NCBI GenBank assembly: GCA_002428415.1
Contig: DIWI01000095.1
Span: forward strand, 52,614-61,939
From: Clostridiaceae bacterium UBA6110
GTDB taxonomy: Bacteria > Bacillota > Clostridia > Clostridiales > Clostridiaceae
Length of the DNA: 9,326 nt
Direction: 5' to 3'
The translations under genes and the position numbers were made by a program. Below are positions 1 through 6,390 of the stretch, piece by piece; the first letter of the stretch is position 1, and each line of letters begins with the position of its first letter. The notes beneath the pieces were generated by a model. The model was not told the DNA's origin. It did no database searches and saw only the letters and a program-made list of their open reading frames with translations.

Positions 1-3000
1 AACGGGCTTAGGCCATCAAGATACTATGTGACCAAGGATGACAGGGTGATCCTGGCATCAGAGGTCGGAGTTGTAGACATCAAGCCTGAGAACATAAAGT
101 ACAAGGGCAGGCTGGAGCCGGGCAGGATGCTGCTTATCGACACAAAGGAAAAGAGGATAATCTCTGATGAGGAGATAAAGCAGAGGGTGTCAACGATCCA
201 TGAGTACGATGAATGGAATGCGAGGCACATCACAAAGCTTGAAGACCTTAGGAATTTCGATGAGTTCGAAGAGCCTCATGTTGATGAGCTGCTAAAGCTT
301 CAGAAGACATTCGGATATACCTTCGAGGATATCCAGAAGACTATTATCCCTATGGCTGAGAGCGGAGACGACCCGATAGGATCAATGGGCATGGATTCAC
401 CGCTGGCGGTGCTTTCAGAGAAACCGCAGCTTCTTTACCTATACTTCAAGCAGCTTTTCGCCCAGGTCACAAATCCGCCTATCGATGGAATCAGGGAAGA
501 ACTTGTCACTTCAAGCACCATGCTTCTGGGTGATACCGGAAATCTTCTGAATCCGGACGATTCAGCATCTGTAAGCATTTCGCTTGAGCATCCGATACTC
601 ACGAATGAGCAGCTTGCGATACTTAAGAATCAGGACGATGGCGGCTTCAAGTCTGCTGTCATTCCAATACTCTTCAAGGCTGCAAGCGGTCCGAAAGCAA
701 TGGAAAAGGCCCTTGACAGGATGTTCAGGGCAGTGGACAAGGCTGTGGAGGATGGAGTCAAGATAATAATCCTCTCAGACAGGGGAGTGAACGAAACCTA
801 TGCTCCGATTCCGGCTCTGCTGGCATCTGCAGGTCTTCATAACCATCTGATAAGGAATGAAATAAGGACAAATATGGGAATCGTGCTTGAGTCGGGAGAA
901 CCGAGAGAAGTGCATCATTTCTGTACCCTTCTCGGATACGGAGTTACTGCCATAAATCCGTACATGGCATACGAATCAATAAGGGACCTTGCGTGCAGAG
1001 ACCAGCTTGACGGCCTGACCTACGAGGAAGGCAAGAAGAACTATATCAAGGGTTCGGTAAAGGGAATACTGAAGGTCATAACCAAGATGGGAATATCTAC
1101 CACAAGGAGCTACCATGGCTCACAGATATTCGAGGCGGTAGGCTTAAGGAAGGACCTCATAGACAAGTACTTCGCCAATACACCGTCAAGGGTGGAGGGA
1201 ATTGGCATTGAGCATATCGCTCAGGAAAGCCAGATGAGGCACGAAAGCGCATATGCGCCGAATTCGCCGTTCACGGATACTCTTGAAGTAGGCGGACACT
1301 TCCAGGTCAAGGATGATGGAGAAATCCACATGTACAATCCGGAATCCATATACCTGCTGCAGAGGGCGGTAAGGGAGTCGAACTACAAGCTGTTCAAGGA
1401 TTTCTCCAGAAAGATCAATGACGAGGAGATATTCACTCTGAGAGGCCTGCTGGATTTCAAGATCAACCCTGGTGATACGATCCCTATAGAGGAAGTTGAA
1501 TCAGTTGATTCAATAGTGAAGAGATTCAAGACAGGAGCCATGTCCTACGGGTCAATAAGCAAGGAGGCTCACGAGTGCCTTGCCATTGCCATGAACAGGC
1601 TCGGTGGAAAGAGCAACACCGGTGAAGGCGGAGAGGATGAGGAAAGATTCCTTGTCATGGAGAACGGAGACAGCAAGAACAGCGCCATAAAGCAGGTTGC
1701 TTCAGGAAGATTCGGAGTCACAAGCAATTACCTTGTAAATGCGAGAGAGATACAGATAAAGATGGCTCAGGGCGCAAAGCCCGGTGAAGGCGGCCAGCTG
1801 CCTGGCAGGAAGGTATACCCTTCGATCGCCAAGACAAGGCATTCAACTCCCGGAGTAGAGCTCATATCGCCACCTCCGCATCATGACATATACTCAATAG
1901 AAGACCTTGCCGAGCTGATACTGGACCTGAAGAATGCCAACAGGGATGCGAGGATAAATGTCAAGCTCGTATCTGAGGTGGGAGTAGGTACAATTGCAGC
2001 AGGAGTTGCAAAGGGCAAGGCAGACGTCATACTCATTTCGGGCTATGACGGAGGTACTGGAGCATCACCAAGGACAAGTATAAGGAATTCAGGACTTCCA
2101 TGGGAGCTTGGACTAGCAGAGACCCATCAGACCCTTGTGCTGAACAAGCTGAGGGACAGGGTCGTAGTCGAGACTGACGGAAAGCTTCTGACAGGAAGAG
2201 ACGTGGTCATAGCTGCAATGCTTGGTGCCGAGGAGTTCGGATTTGCAACCACGCCGCTTATATCCATGGGCTGCGTGATGATGAGGGTATGCAACCTTAA
2301 CACATGCCCTGTAGGAATCGCGACCCAGGACGAAAGACTGAGGAAGAACTTCACCGGCAAGCCGGAGCATGTAGTGAACTTCATGAGGTTCATCGCCCAG
2401 GAAATGAGAGAATACATGGCCAAGATGGGCTTCAGGTCCATTATTGAGATGGTTGGAAGGACCGACAGGCTGAGGCCGAAAGAAAATGTGACCCACTGGA
2501 AGGCATCGCATCTGGACCTTTCAAAGATACTTTACCAGCCGTATGCTGGCGCTGATGTGGGAAGGTACAACACAGTAGCTCAGGACCACAAGCTCGAGGA
2601 ATCACTCGACATGAAGAAGCTCCTGAGGATGTGCAAGCCTGCCCTTGAAAACCAGAAGCCTATAAGGGCCAAGCTTAAGATCAACAACGTCGACCGAGTG
2701 GTCGGAACTATAATCGGAAGCGAGATAAGCAAGAGATATGGAGAGGCAGGTCTGCCGGAAGATACCATAAAGCTTACGTTCGTGGGAAGTGCAGGCCAGA
2801 GCTTCGGAGCATTCGCGCCGAAGGGACTGTCTCTTGAGCTTGAGGGAGATTCCAACGACTATATCGGAAAGGGACTTTCAGGAGGAAAGATAGTGGTTTA
2901 TCCTCCAAAGACATCCGATTTCGAACCGCATGAGAACATACTTATCGGTAATGTGGCATTCTACGGCGCAACCGAGGGTGAGGCATACATAAGCGGAATA

Positions 3001-3471
3001 GCCGGAGAAAGATTCTGCGTAAGGAACAGCGGAATCAAGGCTGTGGTTGAAGGTGTCGGAGACCATGGCTGCGAATACATGACAGGCGGAAGGGTAGTCA
3101 TTCTCGGAAGGACCGGAAGAAACTTCGGAGCGGGAATGTCAGGCGGAATCGCATACATACTCGATTTTGATGATGTATACTGCAACAAGGGAAAGGTCCT
3201 CCTCTGCGGTGTAACCGAAGAGAAGGAGCTCAGGGAGCTAAGGGAAATGATCGAGAAGCATGTTGAAGTTACCGGAAGCCCGAGAGGCAGGATGGTTCTG
3301 GACGACTGGAACAATTATGCCGGAAGATTCACAAAGGTAATACCTACAGACTACAAGAACATGGTAGAGAGCATAGAGCGGGCCAAGAATGCGGGCTACA
3401 GAGGCGATGATGCGCTGATGGTTGCATTCTCGGAGAACTTCAAGATTCCGCTTGGCTCGGAATCCAACTAG
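1..3471 (+). CDS. gltB: Glutamate synthase (GOGAT) large subunit, 5'-truncated by window edge
   Basis: The frame is open from base 1, beginning NGLRPSRYYVTKDD, so the first valine/GTG codon at 28 is internal and not a start. 1156 residues are visible. The family is about 1500 long, so roughly 350 N-terminal residues (the Ntn glutaminase core with catalytic Cys) lie upstream. Visible order: end of the class II glutaminase domain (about residues 1-65); central linker domain with ESGDDPIGSMGMDSP (about 120-135); FMN-binding synthase barrel with the TGAMSYGSIS motif (about 512-521), the GGQLPGRKV and SPPPHHDIYSIEDL stretches and ISGYDGGTGASP; a [3Fe-4S] site CX5CX4C (C758, C764, C769); then the glycine-rich C-terminal beta-helix (about 900-1100). 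It catalyses glutamine + 2-oxoglutarate + reductant to two glutamate, with electrons supplied by GltD. The stop codon's G begins the gltD ribosome site, so the two are one operon. No frameshift or missing cluster ligand is visible. Confidence 0.97.
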   Translation, partial: NGLRPSRYYVTKDDRVILASEVGVVDIKPENIKYKGRLEPGRMLLIDTKEKRIISDEEIKQRVSTIHEYDEWNARHITKLEDLRNFDEFEEPHVDELLKLQKTFGYTFEDIQKTIIPMAESGDDPIGSMGMDSPLAVLSEKPQLLYLYFKQLFAQVTNPPIDGIREELVTSSTMLLGDTGNLLNPDDSASVSISLEHPILTNEQLAILKNQDDGGFKSAVIPILFKAASGPKAMEKALDRMFRAVDKAVEDGVKIIILSDRGVNETYAPIPALLASAGLHNHLIRNEIRTNMGIVLESGEPREVHHFCTLLGYGVTAINPYMAYESIRDLACRDQLDGLTYEEGKKNYIKGSVKGILKVITKMGISTTRSYHGSQIFEAVGLRKDLIDKYFANTPSRVEGIGIEHIAQESQMRHESAYAPNSPFTDTLEVGGHFQVKDDGEIHMYNPESIYLLQRAVRESNYKLFKDFSRKINDEEIFTLRGLLDFKINPGDTIPIEEVESVDSIVKRFKTGAMSYGSISKEAHECLAIAMNRLGGKSNTGEGGEDEERFLVMENGDSKNSAIKQVASGRFGVTSNYLVNAREIQIKMAQGAKPGEGGQLPGRKVYPSIAKTRHSTPGVELISPPPHHDIYSIEDLAELILDLKNANRDARINVKLVSEVGVGTIAAGVAKGKADVILISGYDGGTGASPRTSIRNSGLPWELGLAETHQTLVLNKLRDRVVVETDGKLLTGRDVVIAAMLGAEEFGFATTPLISMGCVMMRVCNLNTCPVGIATQDERLRKNFTGKPEHVVNFMRFIAQEMREYMAKMGFRSIIEMVGRTDRLRPKENVTHWKASHLDLSKILYQPYAGADVGRYNTVAQDHKLEESLDMKKLLRMCKPALENQKPIRAKLKINNVDRVVGTIIGSEISKRYGEAGLPEDTIKLTFVGSAGQSFGAFAPKGLSLELEGDSNDYIGKGLSGGKIVVYPPKTSDFEPHENILIGNVAFYGATEGEAYISGIAGERFCVRNSGIKAVVEGVGDHGCEYMTGGRVVILGRTGRNFGAGMSGGIAYILDFDDVYCNKGKVLLCGVTEEKELRELREMIEKHVEVTGSPRGRMVLDDWNNYAGRFTKVIPTDYKNMVESIERAKNAGYRGDDALMVAFSENFKIPLGSESN

Positions 3472-3476
3472 GGAGG
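3471..3476 (+). promoter_or_regulatory. gltD ribosome binding site overlapping gltB stop
   Basis: GGGAGG begins on the last base of the gltB TAG stop and lies 8 bases before the gltD ATG at 3485. Termination on gltB therefore occurs on the initiation site of gltD, which favours translational coupling and balanced subunit amounts (inference). Confidence 0.85.
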
Positions 3477-3484
3477 CGAATAAA

Positions 3485-4969
3485 ATGGGAAAACCAACTG
3501 GATTTTTGGAATTTGACAGGATAGACCCCAAGAAAAGACCTCCCAGGGAAAGAATCAGTGACTGGAAGGAAATAAAGCTTCCGCTTGATGCGGTTACAGT
3601 AAGGAAGCAGGGTGCCAGGTGCATGAACTGCGGAGTTCCTTTCTGCCACAGCGGAGTGCTGCTTAACGGAATGGCGTCGGGATGTCCGCTGCATAACCTG
3701 ATACCTGAATGGAACGAGCTTGTGTACAAGGGACAGTGGGAAGAGGCCTACAAGAGGCTTGCAAGGACCAACCCGTTCCCTGAGTTCACATCAAGGGTAT
3801 GTCCTGCACCATGCGAAGGCTCATGCACAGAAGGCCTGATCATGGAGCCTGTGACAATAAGTAACCTTGAATATGAGATAATCGAGAAGGCCTTCACTGA
3901 GGGCTGGGTTAAGCCCCTGAAGCCAAATCCTACAGGCAAGAAAGTTGCTGTAGTGGGAGCGGGACCATCGGGCATGTCTACGGCATACTACCTTAATGCG
4001 GTAGGGCATGACGTGACAGTATACGAGAGGAACGACAGGCCAGGCGGACTGCTTATGTATGGTATACCAAACATGAAGCTGGACAAGGGTGTTGTCATGA
4101 GGAGAGTCAGGGTCCTGGAGGAATCAGGAGTCAAGTTCGTCATGAACACCTCGGTAGGCAAGGACATCTCTGCAAAGGAACTTGTTGAAAAATATGATTC
4201 TGTGGTTCTTTGCGGAGGCGCCACCAAAGGCAGGGGAATCCAGGTTGAGGGCAAGGACCTCAAGGGCGTCCACTTTGCTGTTGACTTCCTGAAGGCGAAC
4301 ACTAAGAGCTTGCTTGATTCAGAACATAAGGATGGAGCATATGTAAGCGCAAAGGACAAGCATGTCATCGTAATAGGAGGAGGAGACACAGGAACTGACT
4401 GCGTTGCCACTTCAATAAGACATGGCTGCAAGAGCGTAAATCAGCTGGAGATACTTCCTGAGCCGCCTGCAAAGAGGATAGACGACAGCAACCCATGGCC
4501 TGAATGGCCGAAGAAGATCAAGGTGGACTATGGCCAGGAAGAGGCGATAAGCCTTTACGGAAGAGACCCGAGAAACTACCTCATCAATACAAAGAAGATG
4601 GTAGGAGACAAGGATGGAAACGTGAAGGAGATACACACCGTTGAGATAAGCTGGGAAAAGGATCCGTCAGGCAGGCTTTATCCGAAGGAAGTTCCCGGAA
4701 GCGAGAAGGTATGGAAAGCTGACCTTGTGCTTCTGGCAATGGGATTCCTGGGACCTGAAGATGATATACTTGATGAGCTGGATGTTGACAGGGATCCGAG
4801 GAGCAATGTAAAGGCGGAATATGAAGTCTTCGAGACAAACGTCGAGAAGGTGTTCTCTGCCGGAGACATGAGAAGAGGCCAGAGCCTCATCGTATGGGCC
4901 CTGCAGGAAGGTAAGCTTGCCGCAAGGGAAGTTGACAAATATCTGATGGGAAAGAGTGTCATAAAGTAA
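3485..4969 (+). CDS. gltD: Glutamate synthase small (beta) subunit, NADPH-dependent
   Basis: 494 residues, starting MGKPTGFLEF as in Bacillus-type GltD. The start is fixed by GGGAGG 8 bases upstream; an in-frame ATG at 3422 lies inside gltB and is rejected. This flavoprotein takes electrons from NADPH through FAD and Fe-S clusters to the large subunit. The N-terminal cysteine pattern for two [4Fe-4S] clusters is complete: C46, C49, C54, C67 and C106, C110, C114. An FAD Rossmann motif VVGAGPSG lies at 157-163, with ERNDRPGGLLMYGIP after it. An NADPH dinucleotide motif VIGGGDTGTDC lies at 296-306. The C-terminal FAD contact (VFSAGDMRRGQSLIVWAL) is present. Length is close to the family norm. 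It lies 13 bases after gltB in the same operon and is followed 8 bases later by a strong terminator, so it is the last gene of the transcript. Confidence 0.97.
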   Translation: MGKPTGFLEFDRIDPKKRPPRERISDWKEIKLPLDAVTVRKQGARCMNCGVPFCHSGVLLNGMASGCPLHNLIPEWNELVYKGQWEEAYKRLARTNPFPEFTSRVCPAPCEGSCTEGLIMEPVTISNLEYEIIEKAFTEGWVKPLKPNPTGKKVAVVGAGPSGMSTAYYLNAVGHDVTVYERNDRPGGLLMYGIPNMKLDKGVVMRRVRVLEESGVKFVMNTSVGKDISAKELVEKYDSVVLCGGATKGRGIQVEGKDLKGVHFAVDFLKANTKSLLDSEHKDGAYVSAKDKHVIVIGGGDTGTDCVATSIRHGCKSVNQLEILPEPPAKRIDDSNPWPEWPKKIKVDYGQEEAISLYGRDPRNYLINTKKMVGDKDGNVKEIHTVEISWEKDPSGRLYPKEVPGSEKVWKADLVLLAMGFLGPEDDILDELDVDRDPRSNVKAEYEVFETNVEKVFSAGDMRRGQSLIVWALQEGKLAAREVDKYLMGKSVIK

Positions 4970-4977
4970 GAGATATG

Positions 4978-5013
4978 CCGGGATGCAGATGAATGCATCC
5001 CGGTACTTTTTTT
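4978..5013 (+). terminator. Intrinsic terminator of the gltBD operon
   Basis: A perfect 10-bp stem CCGGGATGCA / TGCATCCCGG (4978-4987 with 4994-5003) closes a 6-base GATGAA loop and is followed by TAC and a run of seven T (5007-5013). It begins 8 bases after the gltD stop. The hexaloop starts with G, so it is not an ANTAR-type A1/G4 loop. Confidence 0.93.
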
Positions 5014-5079
5014 CTCATTCCCCATTACTTGTTTCTCTTTTTGAGTGACATTGGTGGCTAAGCTGTATGTCCGCAGCAT

Positions 5080-5158
5080 GCTTTTATCCTGAAAATCTTG
5101 GGCCTTCAGCGGAAAGTGAGATGGAGAGGTAAAGCTTAACCTGGTTGCGGATAAAAGC
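5080..5158. repeat. Spaced inverted repeat (10-bp arms, 59-base interior)
   Basis: GCTTTTATCC (5080-5089) is perfectly complementary to GGATAAAAGC (5149-5158). Within the interior, the near-palindrome AGGT-A-AAGCTT-A-ACCT occurs. It could fold as RNA if transcribed, but it lies beyond the gltD terminator and well upstream of the small-gene promoter, so no transcript covering it is evident. It may be a DNA operator pair, a degenerate mobile-element end or a remnant. Confidence 0.5.
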
Positions 5159-5202
5159 TGTTCCATTTTGGAATGGATTTCTCATTCAAATAGCTACATT
5201 GT

Positions 5203-5227
5203 GATACATAACGATACAATATGATAC
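5203..5227. repeat. Three GATAC repeats with exact 10-bp period
   Basis: GATAC occurs at 5203-5207, 5213-5217 and 5223-5227, so all copies lie on the same face of the helix. The first two copies also sit inside ATTGT-N13-ACAAT (5198-5220). This is a plausible cooperative operator about 130 bp upstream of the small-gene -35 site. The binding protein is unknown. Confidence 0.5.
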
Positions 5228-5272
5228 TATATTCATGTTTGCTGTATTACTGATATATTGAAATGTTAGCAG

Positions 5273-5297
5273 AGTAAAATATAGTAAAATTAAAAAA
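5273..5297. repeat. Phased AGTAAAAT repeats and A-tracts
   Basis: AGTAAAAT at 5273-5280 and 5283-5290 is repeated with a 10-bp period, and an A6 tract follows at 5292-5297. Helically phased A-tracts usually give intrinsic DNA curvature. Here they lie about 65-90 bp upstream of the small-gene promoter. Confidence 0.4.
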
Positions 5298-5319
5298 TAA
5301 ATTGCAAGCTCATAAAAAT

Positions 5320-5333
5320 GTTAAAATATTAAC
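5320..5333. promoter_or_regulatory. Short palindrome, possible operator of the small gene
   Basis: GTTAA-AATA-TTAAC is an inverted repeat with 5-bp arms, located 28 bp upstream of the -35 element at 5361. The site is short and AT-rich, so chance occurrence is quite possible. Confidence 0.25.
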
Positions 5334-5360
5334 GACAATTTACACCTTTTGAAATTTTTA

Positions 5361-5388
5361 TTGCATTATTTTATTAATTGATTATAAT
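5361..5388 (+). promoter_or_regulatory. Sigma-A-like promoter of the small gene
   Basis: A perfect -10 TATAAT (5383-5388) is preceded at 16 bp by a weak -35 TTGCAT (5361-5366) inside very AT-rich sequence that could act as an UP element. The predicted start near 5395 gives a leader of about 36 bases. The weak -35 suggests that activation by a factor bound upstream may be needed (inference). Confidence 0.6.
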
Positions 5389-5414
5389 AATGTGGTACGA
5401 GAAATTTATTTACA

Positions 5415-5421
5415 AGAGGGG
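5415..5421 (+). promoter_or_regulatory. Ribosome binding site of the small gene
   Basis: AGAGGGG lies 9 bases before the ATG at 5431 and decides this start. A nearer ATG at 5424 is out of frame. Confidence 0.6.
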
Positions 5422-5430
5422 AAATGACAA

Positions 5431-5721
5431 ATGAAAAAGGCATTCATAAGCCTTACTGAACTTGAGGAGCAGCTCAAAGAGGTTCTCAGCATAAACGCTC
5501 TACCGCACGATGCAGAAAAGCTAGTAGATGAAATAAAGAATATAAATGAAGTCAAAGGCTTCAATGACCTTGGAAGGCTCCATATGGTTGACCTTGGAGA
5601 TATGGGCGATCTTATCGTCAAGGGCAAGGAGATTGGCACCGAGCTTTATTTTAACTATGTGGCATTCAAGAACGGACCGGATGTATTCAGCGGAATGAAC
5701 CACTGGGTTTATGGCTACTGA
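5431..5721 (+). CDS. Small protein of unknown function (96 aa)
   Basis: I do not recognise the family. The 96-residue protein starts MKKAFISLTELEEQLKEV and ends NHWVYGY. By eye it is soluble: an amphipathic helix (about 8-22), a second charged helical stretch (about 26-48), then likely beta strands around GRLHMVDLGDMGDLIVKG and ELYFNYVAF, and an aromatic tail. It has no signal peptide, membrane segment, cysteine or obvious nucleotide or metal motif, and it is rich in acidic residues. It looks like a real gene: its own TATAAT promoter, an RBS, codon use like its neighbours, and a dedicated long terminator immediately after the stop. It sits between gltBD and the convergent glnA operon, so a link to nitrogen metabolism is possible, but that rests on position alone. 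Confidence 0.8.
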   Translation: MKKAFISLTELEEQLKEVLSINALPHDAEKLVDEIKNINEVKGFNDLGRLHMVDLGDMGDLIVKGKEIGTELYFNYVAFKNGPDVFSGMNHWVYGY

Positions 5722-5744
5722 TCCAAAGGCAGATAAAGACTGAG

Positions 5745-5806
5745 AAGAATGAAGAGCATGAAGGGTGGGGATGTTCCCCAGCTCTTCATGCTCTTCATTC
5801 TTTTTT
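5745..5806 (+). terminator. Very long hairpin terminator of the small gene, overlapping the ANTAR gene 3' end
   Basis: A perfect 19-bp stem pairs 5745-5763 with 5784-5802. An inner stem TGGGGA / TCCCCA (5766-5771 with 5775-5780, loop TGT) lies inside it, separated by small internal bulges. A T run (5801-5806) follows on the plus strand. The 3' arm and T run overlap the last codons and stop of the convergent ANTAR gene. On the minus strand the stem is followed only by a weak, interrupted T-rich stretch, so termination there is possible but less certain. Confidence 0.88.
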
Positions 5807-6373
5807 GAATCCATGGGATACAACAGCCTTTGCAGCCTTCTCCATCGGAAGGCACATGTCCATGGCCATTTTCCGAAGACATGCGAAGGCTTCTTCCTCA
5901 GTCATGTTCTCTTCCTTCATCAGGATGCCCTTGGCCTTCTCGACTGTGATCCTGCCCTCAAGCTTCCTTTCCACTTCCAGAAGCTTCAGCTTGAGGTCAA
6001 GGATCTTCCTGGATGTGTTCACAGCCAGCTCTACGGTCTTGTAGAGCGAATCAAGGGTCATGGGGAAGGTAATATAGGCATAGAGGTTCATCGTCTCCAG
6101 GGTCTTCCTGAAGGCCCCTTCAGGCTGGTCGACTATGAAGACCACTGAGGTCACATAGTCGGATTCAAGTACCCTTGCCGTGGCCACGGTGCTTGTACCG
6201 CCTATTTCAAGGGGCATGATGACTATGTCAGGCTTCACACGCCTGGCTGTCCTCAGGACCTCTTCTATGCTTTGGAACGTGTATATCCTGTATCCCCGCC
6301 TCTCCAGGGAGGTACGGAGCTTTTCAATGACCGACATGCTGCTGTGGCCAATGACTATCGTCTGTTCTTTCAT
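5795..6373 (-). CDS. ANTAR-domain RNA-binding antiterminator with degenerate receiver domain (NitR-like)
   Basis: 192 residues. An N-terminal receiver-like fold (about 1-115) is followed by a linking helix/coiled coil (about 119-140) and a C-terminal ANTAR domain (about 129-187; VEKAKGILMKEENMTEEEAF at 144-163 and the following helix). ANTAR proteins bind paired hairpins with A1/G4 hexaloops in leader RNAs and prevent terminator formation. The receiver lacks its phosphorylation residues: the acidic pair after strand 1 is H10-S11, the phosphoacceptor position after strand 3 (KPDIVIMPLE) is P54 or M53, and the strand-5 lysine is F103. It is therefore probably not controlled by a histidine kinase. 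It lies 17 bases after glnA on the same strand and is co-transcribed with it; the glnA leader carries a matching hexaloop hairpin. The gene order recalls the glnA-nitR-glutamate synthase region I recall from Clostridium saccharobutylicum. The start is set by GGAGGAG at 6378-6384. Confidence 0.92.
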   Translation of the reverse strand: MKEQTIVIGHSSMSVIEKLRTSLERRGYRIYTFQSIEEVLRTARRVKPDIVIMPLEIGGTSTVATARVLESDYVTSVVFIVDQPEGAFRKTLETMNLYAYITFPMTLDSLYKTVELAVNTSRKILDLKLKLLEVERKLEGRITVEKAKGILMKEENMTEEEAFACLRKMAMDMCLPMEKAAKAVVSHGFKKE

Positions 6374-6377
6374 AGCG

Positions 6378-6384
6378 CTCCTCC
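6378..6384 (-). promoter_or_regulatory. Ribosome binding site of the ANTAR gene
   Basis: GGAGGAG (minus strand) lies within the 17-base glnA/ANTAR-gene gap, 4 bases from the ATG at 6371-6373. With no terminator or promoter between the genes, it supports one glnA-regulator transcript. Confidence 0.85.
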
Positions 6385-6390
6385 AAGGGA

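Larger units (their letters stand above)
5014..5360. other. Long AT-rich non-coding region upstream of the small gene
   Basis: No credible gene in either strand; the antisense open frames here run into gltD and look like nothing known. The first part (to about 5180) has a composition like the rest of the locus and contains a spaced inverted repeat. The second part is strongly AT-rich and holds three phased GATAC repeats, two phased AGTAAAAT repeats and a GTTAA/TTAAC palindrome, followed by the promoter at 5361. I see no T-box, tRNA or recognised riboswitch. Confidence 0.7.

Noticed and set aside
2113..2511. Antisense open frames within gltB and other genes
   Set aside because: They are shadows of well-conserved coding frames, with no RBS and no recognisable protein features.
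3422..3484. Upstream in-frame start for gltD inside gltB
   Set aside because: It would overlap gltB by 50 bases without an RBS; GGGAGG before 3485 and the MGKPTGF N-terminus fix the start.
4978..5003. Hexaloop in the gltD terminator as an ANTAR site
   Set aside because: The loop is GATGAA; it lacks A at position 1 and the hairpin is itself a perfect terminator stem after the last gene.
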